Positions 44,055 through 53,637 are shown, counted from the first letter of the stretch. The stretch is 64,000 nucleotides of DNA from Sediminicola sp037203765 (GCF_037203765.1 NZ_JBBCAS010000001.1:496001-560000); one strand, 5' to 3'. A program made the numbers and translations. Notes: generated by a model not told the origin, from the letters alone.

Positions 44055-44969
44055 TTAGTTTGTCATCTCTTTCTTTATGGTAGCCATCAGTTGGGCTCCT
44101 CCATTTTGCAATATATTTTGGGCACAGCTTTTGCCAAAACCGCTTGCCTGTACCAGGGGAATGCTTTTTTCTATTTGTAATTTTTGAGACCCATCCAAAG
44201 AAAACAGGACCCCTTTAAAGTCTAGTACATCATCCTTTATGGTCGCCAAGGCTCCGATGGGTGCCGTACAGCCACCTTCGAGTGTTTTTAAAAACTCCCT
44301 TTCCACAGTGGTGCAGATTTCTGTTTGGGAATGGTTGAGTTTTGCCAATGCCTCCCTGCAATAGGAGTCTTTTTCCATGGCAGCAACGACCATGGCTCCC
44401 TGTGCCGGGGCTGGGACCATCCAATCCAATTTCAAAAAATGTTCTGGCAATAGGTTGATGCGCTCCAATCCTGCAGCGGCAAAAATAGCGCCGTTCCATG
44501 CATTGTCCTTTAGTTTTTGCAAACGGGTGTTCACATTGCCCCTGAGATCAACTACGGTATGGGATGGGTATTTATTGAGCCATTGCGCCTTTCGCCTTAA
44601 GCTTCCCGTGGCAATGGTTCCTTCTGCCTCCAAGAATCCCAAACCTTTGTGGACGAGGATATCCTCGGTGCGGGCGCGTTCCAAAACTGCTGCCTGTACC
44701 ATGCCCTTGGGGAGGGCGGTAGGGACATCCTTCATGGAATGAACCGCAATATCAATGGTGCCATTGATCATGGCAATGTCCAACGTCTTGGTAAAAATGC
44801 CGGTGATCCCCAGTTCATATAAAGGTTTGTCAAGGATAATATCTCCTTGGGACTTTACCGGTAAGAGCACGGATTCGTACCCCAATGCGGAAAGCTTGTC
44901 CTTAACAGTGTTTGCCTGCCATAGTGCCAATTCACTATCGCGCGTTCCAATGCGTATTACCTTACTCAT
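44055..44969 (-). CDS. hemC: Hydroxymethylbilane synthase (porphobilinogen deaminase)
   Basis: HemC (304 aa) polymerises four porphobilinogens. The dipyrromethane cofactor cysteine is in LEGGCTAPIGA; RIGTRDSELALWQA at the start and the arginines of TGSLRRKAQW are conserved. Overlaps hemA by 4 nt, so the genes are coupled. Confidence 0.97.
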   Translation of the reverse strand: MSKVIRIGTRDSELALWQANTVKDKLSALGYESVLLPVKSQGDIILDKPLYELGITGIFTKTLDIAMINGTIDIAVHSMKDVPTALPKGMVQAAVLERARTEDILVHKGLGFLEAEGTIATGSLRRKAQWLNKYPSHTVVDLRGNVNTRLQKLKDNAWNGAIFAAAGLERINLLPEHFLKLDWMVPAPAQGAMVVAAMEKDSYCREALAKLNHSQTEICTTVEREFLKTLEGGCTAPIGALATIKDDVLDFKGVLFSLDGSQKLQIEKSIPLVQASGFGKSCAQNILQNGGAQLMATIKKEMTN

Positions 44970-46222
44970 TTGGACTCTATTTCTAATTGAAATACCTTTT
45001 GGATCAGATCCAGGCTGATATCCGCATCGGTATCGTCCCCTTTGAGGTGGTTGGCGAAACGGGTGGTAATCTTTTGGATAATGCGGTCAGAAATAATTTC
45101 CGCTTGTATGGAATTGAAGTCGGACAGTTTTCTGCTCTGGAAATCGAGCTCTTCCTCCTTCATAGTCTTTAATTTCTTTTTTAAGGCCTTGATGACAGGA
45201 GCAAATTTTCTGGTCTCCAACCATTTGATGAAATCGTCCTTGGTTTCGTCTATGATCACTTCGGCCTGAGGAATATACTGCTTTCTTCGTTCCAAGGTCT
45301 GATCCGTCATCTGGGACAGGTCGTCCAAATGAACTACGGTCACATTGTCCAAAGCCGCTACATCATCGGAAACATTCTTGGGAATGGAAAGGTCCAAGAT
45401 CAACAATGGCTTTTTGGTATAGATCAATTCTTTGGAAATGGTGGGCGATTGTGCGCCCGTAGCCACGATCAGTACATCCGTGGTGCGGATCTCGGTCTGT
45501 AGATCCCCATAGTCCTTGACCAATAAGTTGAACTTGCCAGCTATCTTTTCGGCCTTGTTCTTGGTGCGGTTAATGAGGGTAATATGTGTATTCTTGGTAT
45601 GTTTTATTAAGTTTTCACAGGTATTGCGCCCTATTTTTCCCGTTCCAAAAAGTAAAATGTTCTTGTCGGAAACGTTGGGTACATTGTTCATGATATATTG
45701 TACCGAGGCAAAAGCTACGGAAGTGGCCCCTGAAGAAATTTCTGTTTCGTTTTTGATGCGCTTACTGGCCTGTATGACCGAATTGCACAAACGTTCCAAA
45801 AACGGATTGGCGATCTCGAGACGCTTGGAGCGGTTAAAGCTTTGTTTTAACTGACTGATAATCTCAAAGTCGCCCAATATCTGACTGTCCAATCCAGTTC
45901 CCACGCGGAACAAATGGCTGATGGCGTCATTGTTCTTGTACACATAGGCCACATCCTGGAATTCCTCCACGGTGCCATTGGTATTGTCGCAAAGCAATTT
46001 GATCAATTGAAAAGGGTGCTGGGCGAAACCGTGCAGTTCGGTACGGTTACAGGTAGATGTCACCAAAAGACCATCAATATCCTGGTCCTTGGCCTGCCTC
46101 AATAAGTTTTCCATGGCTTCTTCTTCCAAACTGAACTTTCCACGGACCTCGGCGTCTGCCTTTTTGTAGTTCAGGCCAATGGTGTAAAAAGAGTTATGTT
46201 TGGAGATATGGTAATTCTTCAT
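44966..46222 (-). CDS. hemA: Glutamyl-tRNA reductase
   Basis: HemA (418 aa) reduces glutamyl-tRNA to glutamate-1-semialdehyde, the first committed step of C5 heme synthesis. The catalytic cysteine is C58 in TSTCNRTEL; the NADPH domain begins LLFGTGKIGRNT. First gene of the operon, divergent from an AraC regulator. The second enzyme of the route (hemL) is not in the window. Confidence 0.96.
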   Translation of the reverse strand: MKNYHISKHNSFYTIGLNYKKADAEVRGKFSLEEEAMENLLRQAKDQDIDGLLVTSTCNRTELHGFAQHPFQLIKLLCDNTNGTVEEFQDVAYVYKNNDAISHLFRVGTGLDSQILGDFEIISQLKQSFNRSKRLEIANPFLERLCNSVIQASKRIKNETEISSGATSVAFASVQYIMNNVPNVSDKNILLFGTGKIGRNTCENLIKHTKNTHITLINRTKNKAEKIAGKFNLLVKDYGDLQTEIRTTDVLIVATGAQSPTISKELIYTKKPLLILDLSIPKNVSDDVAALDNVTVVHLDDLSQMTDQTLERRKQYIPQAEVIIDETKDDFIKWLETRKFAPVIKALKKKLKTMKEEELDFQSRKLSDFNSIQAEIISDRIIQKITTRFANHLKGDDTDADISLDLIQKVFQLEIESK

Positions 46223-46242
46223 ACAATCCTTTCAATCGACCA

Positions 46243-46250
46243 CAAAAATA
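46243..46250 (-). promoter_or_regulatory. -7 promoter element of the heme operon
   Basis: TATTTTTG on the minus strand fits TAnnTTTG, 20 nt before the hemA start. Confidence 0.5.
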
Positions 46251-46345
46251 ATTTCATAGAAGCTATAAAAATAACGCTGTAGGAACAATAAGTAACGATT
46301 CAAGTTTTTTAACGTCATTTTTAGGTCAAATTCGCCCATATGTGC

Positions 46346-46353
46346 TATTTTTG
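46346..46353 (+). promoter_or_regulatory. -7 promoter element of the AraC gene
   Basis: TATTTTTG fits TAnnTTTG, 73 nt before the AraC start. The Fur-like palindrome at 46383 lies about 30 nt downstream, in the leader. Confidence 0.45.
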
Positions 46354-46382
46354 TTAGGGTTAACGAAATTCTACAAAAAATA

Positions 46383-46401
46383 ATTTAGAACGTTTCTAAA
46401 T
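46383..46401 (+). promoter_or_regulatory. Fur-box-like palindrome ATTTAGAA-N3-TTCTAAAT
   Basis: A perfect inverted repeat with 8-bp arms, 25 nt upstream of the AraC start. From memory it resembles Fur boxes proposed for Bacteroidota; a related half-site (TTATTTAGAAT) is in the sufA leader. Iron control of the regulator, and through it of heme synthesis, is inference. Confidence 0.5.
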
Positions 46402-46426
46402 AGATTGCTCACATAGAAAAAGGTTT

Positions 46427-47317
46427 ATGGAAACAAAAAATATCGCTGAAGGTTCATTCGAGGAAGTTTTTATTGAAGATGGATTTTATGTGCTTAAAAT
46501 CCAGAATGATGCGCCTCAGATTCAAAAGGTTACGCGACAGATTGATAGTTCTTTTATACAGTTCCACTTCTGTTTGAAAGGGGGTGCCAAATTTATTTTT
46601 AATGATGGGCGCTACGCTCTGGACGTATCGGAAGAGAACTCCCTGTTGTTGTACAATACCCAGATGGACCTCCCCTTGAACCTGGAGCTCAACCCTAATT
46701 CCTGGTTGGTGTCCGTGGTGATGACCATTCGGAAATTCCATTCCCTTTTTTCCAAAGAGGCCAATTACATCCCTTTCCTCAGTGCGGAGAACAAGGATAA
46801 AAAATACTACACCCAAGAGGTGGTAACCCCGGCGATTGCAGTGATCCTCAGCCAAGTCATGAACTACCATTTGCACCCTTCCATTAAGGAGTTGTATATC
46901 AAAGGAAAAATCTACGAGCTTATTGCACTATACTTTAACCGTAGTGAGGATGCTGATGTGGAGCAGTGTCCGTTTTTGGTGGATGAGGACAATATTAAAC
47001 GTATCCGCAAGGCCAAGGAAATTATCATCGCCAGAATGGCCGAACCCCCATCCCTTGCAGAACTCTCCGAGGAAATAGGGCTCAGCCTTAAAAAACTGAA
47101 GGAAGGTTTCAAGCAGATCTATGGGGACAGCGTCTATAGCTTTTTGTTCGATTATAAGATGGAGTACTCCCGCAAGATGCTCGAATCTGGTATGCACAAT
47201 GTCAATGAAGTGGGACTCAAAGTGGGGTACAGTACTGCCAGTCACTTTATTGCTGCCTTTAAGAAAAAGTATGGCACCACGCCCAAGAAATACCTGATGT
47301 CACTGGCCAATGGCTAG
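46427..47317 (+). CDS. AraC-family transcriptional regulator
   Basis: A 296-residue regulator: N-terminal sensory domain of about 185 residues, then an AraC/XylS DNA-binding domain with two helix-turn-helices (PSLAELSEEIGLSLKKLKEGF and NVNEVGLKVGYSTASHFIAAFKKKYGTTPKKY). Divergent from hemA, a position kept in many Flavobacteriaceae, so it may regulate the heme operon or iron uptake. The ligand is unknown. A Fur-like palindrome precedes it. Confidence 0.92.
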   Translation: METKNIAEGSFEEVFIEDGFYVLKIQNDAPQIQKVTRQIDSSFIQFHFCLKGGAKFIFNDGRYALDVSEENSLLLYNTQMDLPLNLELNPNSWLVSVVMTIRKFHSLFSKEANYIPFLSAENKDKKYYTQEVVTPAIAVILSQVMNYHLHPSIKELYIKGKIYELIALYFNRSEDADVEQCPFLVDEDNIKRIRKAKEIIIARMAEPPSLAELSEEIGLSLKKLKEGFKQIYGDSVYSFLFDYKMEYSRKMLESGMHNVNEVGLKVGYSTASHFIAAFKKKYGTTPKKYLMSLANG

Positions 47318-47709
47318 GGCACTGGCGCCTTTTGGGTTTGGGATATGAATATGGGGTAGGAAATTTCTCTTTTCCTGTTGTCTTTCTCCTTTTTCCAAAA
47401 GCAACTTAGCATAGTTATTGGTTTTTATTGATGCTTCTTGGTAATCAATTTTTCTTTTTTGATACCTCAAATACTATTAAAATTGACTTTTTAATGCTTA
47501 TTGGCTATAAATAGGCGGTTTCTTGTATTTCTCCAACTATTTAATGGTCTTATATTTTCAACTTAAAATTGTAGATTTCTTTTATGCATTTCGTGAAGCG
47601 TACTATCGTATTATTTTCTATATTGTGTCTAATTATAAATGGATAGGTGGGCCATATGGTTTACTTTATTCAGACCTTGCCTACAATTCTGAAAAAAGAA
47701 CCATAAAGA
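47318..47709. other. AT-rich gap at the left edge of an accessory island
   Basis: About 390 bp with falling GC content. A 71-codon frame at 47523-47738 overlaps the next gene, has no family resemblance and is probably not coding. No att site, tRNA or direct repeat was seen. Confidence 0.4.
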
Positions 47710-49734
47710 ATGATTGTGCCTGTCGAAAATATTGTTGAAACTGTTGATTTAACAGCTGATGACGTTCTATTGCCAATGATGGAATGTATAGTAAATTCTG
47801 TTATTAGCTTGCAACAATTGGACAAACCAAATGATAAAAAAATTATTCAAGTAAAAATCATTCGAGGTAGTTCACCAAAACAAGCAAGCTTCGACAATAT
47901 AAGAACTATTGATAGCATTGTCATTACTGATAATGGAATTGGATTCAACGAGAAAAATTACAAATCATTTGAAACACCTTTCTCAAAAATAAATAAAGAA
48001 TTCGGCTGTAAAGGCATTGGTAGATTTACAGTTTTGGCAGCATTTGAAAATTTAAAAGCAAGAAGTAATTATTTTGAAAATCGAGATTGGCATTATAGAG
48101 AATTTGAATTTAACTCAAATGACGAACTCAAACCAATAAGATTCGAGATTTCAGACAAGCCAGAATCAAAAACAACTGTTGAATTAAGTAATTGCTTTAA
48201 TGAAATTATTAAAGAAAAATCTGCTTTATCATTAATTCAGATTTCAGAAAAAATTATGGAACATTGTTTAATTTATTACCTCAATGATTCCTTACCAAGT
48301 ATTGTCGTTTATGATGAAGAAGGCAAAGAAGCAGAATATATAAATGACCTTTTTGCAAGAGTTTCAAAAGAAAAAGAAAGAACATTTACTGTAAAAAATC
48401 ATCCTTTTAAAATTTACATTACTAAAACACCAAAAGAAGGAAACAGAAAAAACAATTACGTTTATTATTGTGCGAATTCACGAGTGGTTGGTAATCCAAA
48501 AAACATTAAAAATTTCAATAGCCTATTTAATTATCCTATTTCTAAAAACGGTAATTTATATTATTTAGATGTTTATGTAGTATCAGAATTTTTAAATCAA
48601 AAAGCGTTTAGCACTAGAAACGGGTTTAATATTCCAAAAGAAAACGAAAATCTACTTTTTAACAATTCAGAACAGGTTACATTCCAAGATATTGAAGAAA
48701 AACTTACAGAAGTTTTAGAAGATGAATATGACCAATTTGTAAAAGACTCTAAAATTAAAAGTCAAAAGCAAATAGAAAATTACATAATTGACAATGCGCC
48801 TAGATACAGGAGTTTTTTAAAAAATCCTGCAATTTTAGATTCTATTCCACCAAATCTTTCGGAAGATAAACTAGAGGAACATCTATATAAGATTTCATAT
48901 TCGGCACGTAAAAAAGTTGAAAATCATATTGAAAAATTCATTGCGGAAAAACATATTAGTGAAGAATCAATTGAAAAGATAAAAGATGACATAAGAGAAA
49001 AAACTGCATACGACATTGACAGTTTAGCGGACTATATGACAAGACGTAAAGCAATGATCCAATTGTTCGAGAAATTTTTAGATGCTGATGAAGAAGGTAG
49101 ATATAAATTAGAGGAAGATGTTCACAACATAATTTTTCCAATGGGTTTGACTAATGACCAAACCTCATACGAAAACCATAATCTATGGTTATTGGACGAA
49201 AGGTTTATTAATTATAAGTTTATCGCTTCAGATAAATCTATAACATCTTTTTCACAAAAGAAAAGTAGTAAAGAACCTGATTTACTTTTGACAGATAACC
49301 CAGAAATGTTTGATAATCCAATTAGTTTTGGAAATAGAAGTGCGGGAGAAGTCAATTCAATGGTGATTTTTGAGTTTAAGCGTCCAGGAGAAATTGCTCA
49401 TCAGAAAAACAAAGGAGATTATAGATGGCAATTCTCTGATTTAGTGGAACCCTATTTTGATGAATTTCTTTACAAACAAGACAAAAAAAATTATAAAGGA
49501 AATCACGTTATAATAACGGAAAACACCCCAAAATTTGGATTCATAGTTTTAGACGTAATTCCACCACTTTTAGCAAAATTTAACGAAGGAAAAGGATGGA
49601 AAAAAACGCCATTTGGAACTTATTACAAAATTCAATCTGAATTGAATATGCATATTGAAGTTATGACATTTAGAAAATTATTAGATATAGCCCAAAACAG
49701 ACATAGTGCATTTTTTGATAAACTTTTTGCATAG
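47710..49734 (+). CDS. GHKL ATPase fused to a PD-(D/E)XK-like nuclease domain
   Basis: A 674-residue two-domain protein. The N-terminal GHKL (Hsp90/MutL-type) ATPase shows the N-box E25-x3-N29 (MECIVNS), DNGIG at 74-78 and GCKGIG at 99-104. The central part is helical and charged. The C-terminal part has D524-x30-E555-x-K557 (PDLLL and IFEFKRPG), the pattern of PD-(D/E)XK nucleases. Such fusions (paraMORC-like in published comparative work) are thought to act in restriction or phage defence. The gene is AT-rich compared with its neighbours, has no operon partner and is followed by a stem-loop repeat, all signs of transfer. Nuclease and defence roles are inferred. Confidence 0.8.
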   Translation: MIVPVENIVETVDLTADDVLLPMMECIVNSVISLQQLDKPNDKKIIQVKIIRGSSPKQASFDNIRTIDSIVITDNGIGFNEKNYKSFETPFSKINKEFGCKGIGRFTVLAAFENLKARSNYFENRDWHYREFEFNSNDELKPIRFEISDKPESKTTVELSNCFNEIIKEKSALSLIQISEKIMEHCLIYYLNDSLPSIVVYDEEGKEAEYINDLFARVSKEKERTFTVKNHPFKIYITKTPKEGNRKNNYVYYCANSRVVGNPKNIKNFNSLFNYPISKNGNLYYLDVYVVSEFLNQKAFSTRNGFNIPKENENLLFNNSEQVTFQDIEEKLTEVLEDEYDQFVKDSKIKSQKQIENYIIDNAPRYRSFLKNPAILDSIPPNLSEDKLEEHLYKISYSARKKVENHIEKFIAEKHISEESIEKIKDDIREKTAYDIDSLADYMTRRKAMIQLFEKFLDADEEGRYKLEEDVHNIIFPMGLTNDQTSYENHNLWLLDERFINYKFIASDKSITSFSQKKSSKEPDLLLTDNPEMFDNPISFGNRSAGEVNSMVIFEFKRPGEIAHQKNKGDYRWQFSDLVEPYFDEFLYKQDKKNYKGNHVIITENTPKFGFIVLDVIPPLLAKFNEGKGWKKTPFGTYYKIQSELNMHIEVMTFRKLLDIAQNRHSAFFDKLFA

Positions 49735-49744
49735 AAATAAAAAT

Positions 49745-49885
49745 ACTGTAGGCAACAACGTATATAAAAAATAGCGGTTTAAGTGTTTAAACTAAACATA
49801 AATAATACAACAAAGGTCAGCTATAAACCGAAAAGTTATAGCTTAAAATCCGCTACTTTTCATATACAAGACCGTTATCTTCAAT
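49745..49885 (+). repeat. Large stem-loop repeat in the accessory island
   Basis: An outer imperfect stem of 18 nt (49760-49777 with 49850-49867, GTATAT-type ends and TAGCGG/CCGCTA core) encloses a perfect inner hairpin AGCTATAA/TTATAGCT (49819-49826 with 49836-49843). Outer flanks are GGCAACAACG and GACCGTTATC. Elements of this look occur between accessory genes in Bacteroidota; it does not fit the integron attC core consensus. Its role (cassette boundary, recombination site or terminator) is unknown. Confidence 0.55.
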
Positions 49886-49900
49886 TGTTCGATACATATT

Positions 49901-51328
49901 ATGATAGGCATTAAATCACTTATTTATTCTTTTATATTCTCATGCTTGTTAATCTCGGTAGTAGTGGCTCAAAACCTGGAACCACAAATGATGTATCCGG
50001 ATACATTAAGGAGTAGTAATGATTCTGTATATATACATAGTCCAAAATGGGACAAAGAATTGAGGTTAGGGATATCTAAAGACGAAACTATTAACTGGGG
50101 GACCAATGGCTACAAAGGAGTTTATTTTGAGATTTGGACCGATTTGGATACTATTAAAATACCCCATGTAAACTACCCATTTGAGCAACTAATAAAAATT
50201 CCTTTAGTATCTTCAACGGACACAACACTCTGCATTCTAAGGTTCCAAGCAAGCACCTCCAATTTTGACGATAACTATATTGTAAATAACAAAGGAAAAG
50301 CAAGCTTTGAAATTCCAGAGGCCTATGAGCTCGCAAACATAATTCTCTATTTGAGCGAATGTTCGAAAAAAACGAATAATTATCCCGAAAATACGGCTTA
50401 TGTTAAAAATCTAGCAGAACATTTTTCAGCCTTTAAAAACCATAAGCTAATTCAAATTTTGAACCAGCAATGTTCTAAATCGGATTATTGGGATACCTAT
50501 TACGGCTTTCGAGAAAACAGCATGGCCTTTAAATTTGTTGAAGAATATTTGACCTACGATACACCATATAAACAAGTTTATTGGGACAATTCTGAAATCA
50601 TGGGTGGTCAATTTAGGAACATGCTTTACCTCATCCAGGATTTTGCTGATCTATCAAATTTTAGGGGTTTCTATAACAACAATCTGGAGTACTATGAAAG
50701 ATTAAAAGAAAGGGAAGCAGAACTAATGCCTATCCATCGTATGTGGAAGTGGCTTGAGCAAGAATTCCCACAAAGAATGGATTCTTATAAAATTATTTTC
50801 TCTCCATTAATCGAGGGTTCGCATAGCACCCAAAAATTTCAAAAAGGATTTTTCCGTGACCCAGAATTTCAGGAATGTGTTATGTTCGTCAACGCTACCG
50901 AAAATATTGATTCCAACCCTGACTACTCAGAAAAAATTAAAGAAGGTCTTATGTCTGGAATTGTATTTACTGAAATTGACCACAATTATGTTAATCCAAC
51001 AAGTGATGAATATGTTCAAAAAATCAAATCATTATTTCACAACAAGGATTTATGGGCAACAAAGGATGCACAACATAATTATAAAAGTGAGTATGCCATA
51101 TTTAATGAATATATGACCCATGCGGTATTTTGTCATTATATCTTGGAGAATTATTCTAAGGACATTGCAAAAACAATAATTGATAAACGAATATCCCTAA
51201 TGGAAAGAAGAGGTTTTTCTAAGTTTAAGGTATTCAATGAAAAACTGCAAAATCATATGAAGAATACTAGTCGGACGCTATATGATTCATATGATGATAT
51301 TTTAAATGTGATGAAAAGTATCAAGTAA
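49901..51328 (+). CDS. Secreted DUF4932 protein
   Basis: A 475-residue exported protein with a signal peptide (MIGIKSLIYSFIFSCLLISVVVAQ). The C-terminal half matches the DUF4932 family, with VFTEIDHNYVNP and FNEYMTHAVF; the E-x-D-H and N-E pairs could bind zinc, as in a peptidase, but this is inference. AT-rich like the gene before it, so both belong to the same island. Nothing shows that it works with the ATPase-nuclease. Confidence 0.7.
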   Translation: MIGIKSLIYSFIFSCLLISVVVAQNLEPQMMYPDTLRSSNDSVYIHSPKWDKELRLGISKDETINWGTNGYKGVYFEIWTDLDTIKIPHVNYPFEQLIKIPLVSSTDTTLCILRFQASTSNFDDNYIVNNKGKASFEIPEAYELANIILYLSECSKKTNNYPENTAYVKNLAEHFSAFKNHKLIQILNQQCSKSDYWDTYYGFRENSMAFKFVEEYLTYDTPYKQVYWDNSEIMGGQFRNMLYLIQDFADLSNFRGFYNNNLEYYERLKEREAELMPIHRMWKWLEQEFPQRMDSYKIIFSPLIEGSHSTQKFQKGFFRDPEFQECVMFVNATENIDSNPDYSEKIKEGLMSGIVFTEIDHNYVNPTSDEYVQKIKSLFHNKDLWATKDAQHNYKSEYAIFNEYMTHAVFCHYILENYSKDIAKTIIDKRISLMERRGFSKFKVFNEKLQNHMKNTSRTLYDSYDDILNVMKSIK

Positions 51329-51631
51329 ACGGAGGAAAGGTCTCGGCGCTAACATAAATGAAAAGTTGACTCTATGAATAACCTGTCACAGGTAAGGACC
51401 ACAAAGTAGCTTATACTAAAATTTCAAAGTTACGGTACATTGGACCTGTGTGATCACAAGCTCGATTTAATTAACATCAAATCTCAACAACCCAAATGAT
51501 AGCCTAAATCGTTACTAACAAACATTCCCTTGGGCGTTTATAAGTGTACTCTGCATTAAACAATTCATTTAATATACCTTGGCAAGAAAATTGATTAACA
51601 TCACTCCATTTAGAACTAAGCCATTTCCGTA
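51329..51631. other. Gap at the right edge of the island
   Basis: About 300 bp with no coding frame. It holds a short perfect palindrome ACCTGT-C-ACAGGT at 51381-51393. GC content rises again toward the transglutaminase gene. Confidence 0.35.
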
Positions 51632-52822
51632 ATGACCAAAGCCCTTTTTTTCTTACTCCTCTTTGTATCCATGGTCCCACTTTTTGGGCAAACTGGTTTT
51701 AACGTCATAGACAGTGCGTCCCAAAAAGTGCCCAAGGGGTTAAATACCGCAGATGAAATTGCCCTTTATCTCACCAAAGATCTAAAAAAGGAAGACGAAA
51801 AGGTAAGGGCCATCTATATCTGGATCACCCATAATATCCAATACGATATGGCCCAGATCAGTACTCCCATCACCTATACCGAAGAGACGGATATTGCAGA
51901 GGAGGCCCTGAAAAACAGAAAAGGCGTTTGTGAACACTATGCCCAACTCTTTACCCGCATGTGCAGCGCCATTGGGATACCCTCCTATGTGATTCCCGGC
52001 TATACCAGACAGGCAGACGGTGCTAAAATTGATCCTTTGAACCATGCCTGGAATGGCGTAGTGGTAAACAACAAATACTACCTGGTAGACGCCACTTGGG
52101 ATGCCGGGTATTTTAACAAAGGCGGCTATGTGCACGAGTTCCAGGACGACTTCTTTTTGATAGAGCCAAAGGAATTTTTAAAAACCCATATGCCCTTTGA
52201 TCCCATTTGGCAGTTTCTTAACAATCCCATGACCCATACAGCCTATGCCTCCAAAGATTTTTCAAGACTGGGGCAAAAGGGAAATTTTGCCTTTCGGGAT
52301 TCCATTGCAAAAATGACCACATTGGATTCCATTTCCAGCATAAAAGAAAGCATTGCTAGGATAAAAAAGGCCGGGGTGACCAACGTTCTTATTCGGGAAG
52401 AAATCTCTCAAATGGAGAATTTGATTCAATATTACCACTATAATCATTGGGTGTCCCGTTTCAATGCCATCAATGGGGAACTAAAGCTGGCTGTGGATGA
52501 AATCAATTCTGCGGTAGCCTACCACAACGCCTTTTTTAAGATGATCAATAAAAAACAAGGGGAGTCACAAGAAAGAGATAGGGGGATCAAAACAAACCTC
52601 GGCAATGCCAGTGATCACCTCGCCAAAGGAAAGGCGTTTATAAAAATGGCCGAATCCCAGCTCGGGAGTTTGGAGTATTTAGGGAACAATAAGGACCATC
52701 TCCAGCATACGACAACAAACAAAAAAAATCTCCTCGCCTATATTGCCCAGCTAAAGGAATCGAATTTAAAATTGGAAGCCTCAATTGGTAAGAACTGGGA
52801 GTATTATCAAAAAAGACAGTAA
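51632..52822 (+). CDS. Secreted transglutaminase-like protein
   Basis: A 396-residue exported protein with a signal peptide (ending PLFGQ). The transglutaminase core shows the cysteine in RKGVCEHYAQLF, the histidine in LNHAWNGVV and the aspartate in YLVDATWDAG. These Cys-His-Asp proteins are usually peptidases or cross-linking enzymes of the cell envelope. The C-terminal 180 residues are helical and charged. Confidence 0.88.
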   Translation: MTKALFFLLLFVSMVPLFGQTGFNVIDSASQKVPKGLNTADEIALYLTKDLKKEDEKVRAIYIWITHNIQYDMAQISTPITYTEETDIAEEALKNRKGVCEHYAQLFTRMCSAIGIPSYVIPGYTRQADGAKIDPLNHAWNGVVVNNKYYLVDATWDAGYFNKGGYVHEFQDDFFLIEPKEFLKTHMPFDPIWQFLNNPMTHTAYASKDFSRLGQKGNFAFRDSIAKMTTLDSISSIKESIARIKKAGVTNVLIREEISQMENLIQYYHYNHWVSRFNAINGELKLAVDEINSAVAYHNAFFKMINKKQGESQERDRGIKTNLGNASDHLAKGKAFIKMAESQLGSLEYLGNNKDHLQHTTTNKKNLLAYIAQLKESNLKLEASIGKNWEYYQKRQ

Positions 52823-53022
52823 GCAGGGAACAACTACCTGTGTTACTTTTATGATTTCTTAGATTCATGCGTTATTTCTAGGAATATGCCATATTTTTGC
52901 TAAAAAATGGACAAATTGGTTGTTTTTTGATAAATGTGGGCCTCTTCATGAAAATTATCCTTCAGTACTACCCTGCAAAAAACTTAAATATTTACTTTTA
53001 AAAACTAGAAGTAATTGTCCCT

Positions 53023-53637
53023 ATGAATGAAATCCTAACCACCATACTTTTTCTAATTGCCGTTATAGATCCCTTGGGTTCCGTGCCCGTTTATTTGGAA
53101 GCTACAAAACAATTCGATTTAAAACATCGGAAACGTATTGCCGTGAAAGGTTCGGCCGTGGCCTTTGTGGTGTTATTGATTTTTATCGTCCTCGGGCAAC
53201 TCGTACTGGAAGGGATGGAGGTCTCTTTGGATGCCTTTCAGATATCCGGTGGGGTAATTTTGTTCCTCTTCGCCCTGACCATGATCTTTGGTGATGGCAA
53301 ACCAGAGTCCGAAAAACATCTGATCACAGATTACAAGCACGTGACCATTTTTCCTGTGGCCATCCCGTCCATTGCCTCCCCAGGGGCCATTATGGCGGTA
53401 GTGCTGATGACCGATAACCATGTGTATACCATAGAGCAACAAATTATCACTACCATTTTAGTGTTCGTAGTTATTCTTCTTACCTGCTTATTGCTCCTTG
53501 CCGCGAACAAAGTAAAAGAAAGCGTGGGCGAATACGGAATTACGGTGGTGAGTAAAATCATGGGATTGATCTTGGCGTCCTACGCCATTCAAAGTATTTT
53601 GTCAGGTCTAAAGGGATTTTTCGTGGTATTGGAATAG
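53023..53637 (+). CDS. MarC family membrane protein
   Basis: A 204-residue integral membrane protein with six hydrophobic segments and the family motif VIDPLGSVPVY near the N-terminus, plus FPVAIPSIASPGAI. Function is not established; the link to multiple antibiotic resistance implied by the name has been withdrawn for E. coli MarC. TACTTTTA, a near-consensus -7, lies about 30 nt upstream. Confidence 0.9.
   Translation: MNEILTTILFLIAVIDPLGSVPVYLEATKQFDLKHRKRIAVKGSAVAFVVLLIFIVLGQLVLEGMEVSLDAFQISGGVILFLFALTMIFGDGKPESEKHLITDYKHVTIFPVAIPSIASPGAIMAVVLMTDNHVYTIEQQIITTILVFVVILLTCLLLLAANKVKESVGEYGITVVSKIMGLILASYAIQSILSGLKGFFVVLE

Noticed and set aside
47523..47738. 71-codon frame ahead of the GHKL gene
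   Set aside because: Overlaps the GHKL start in another frame, AT-rich with no family resemblance.
49745..49885. Integron attC site
   Set aside because: The nested stem-loop is suggestive, but the core sites GTTRRRY and RYYYAAC are not present in proper form and no integrase is seen.
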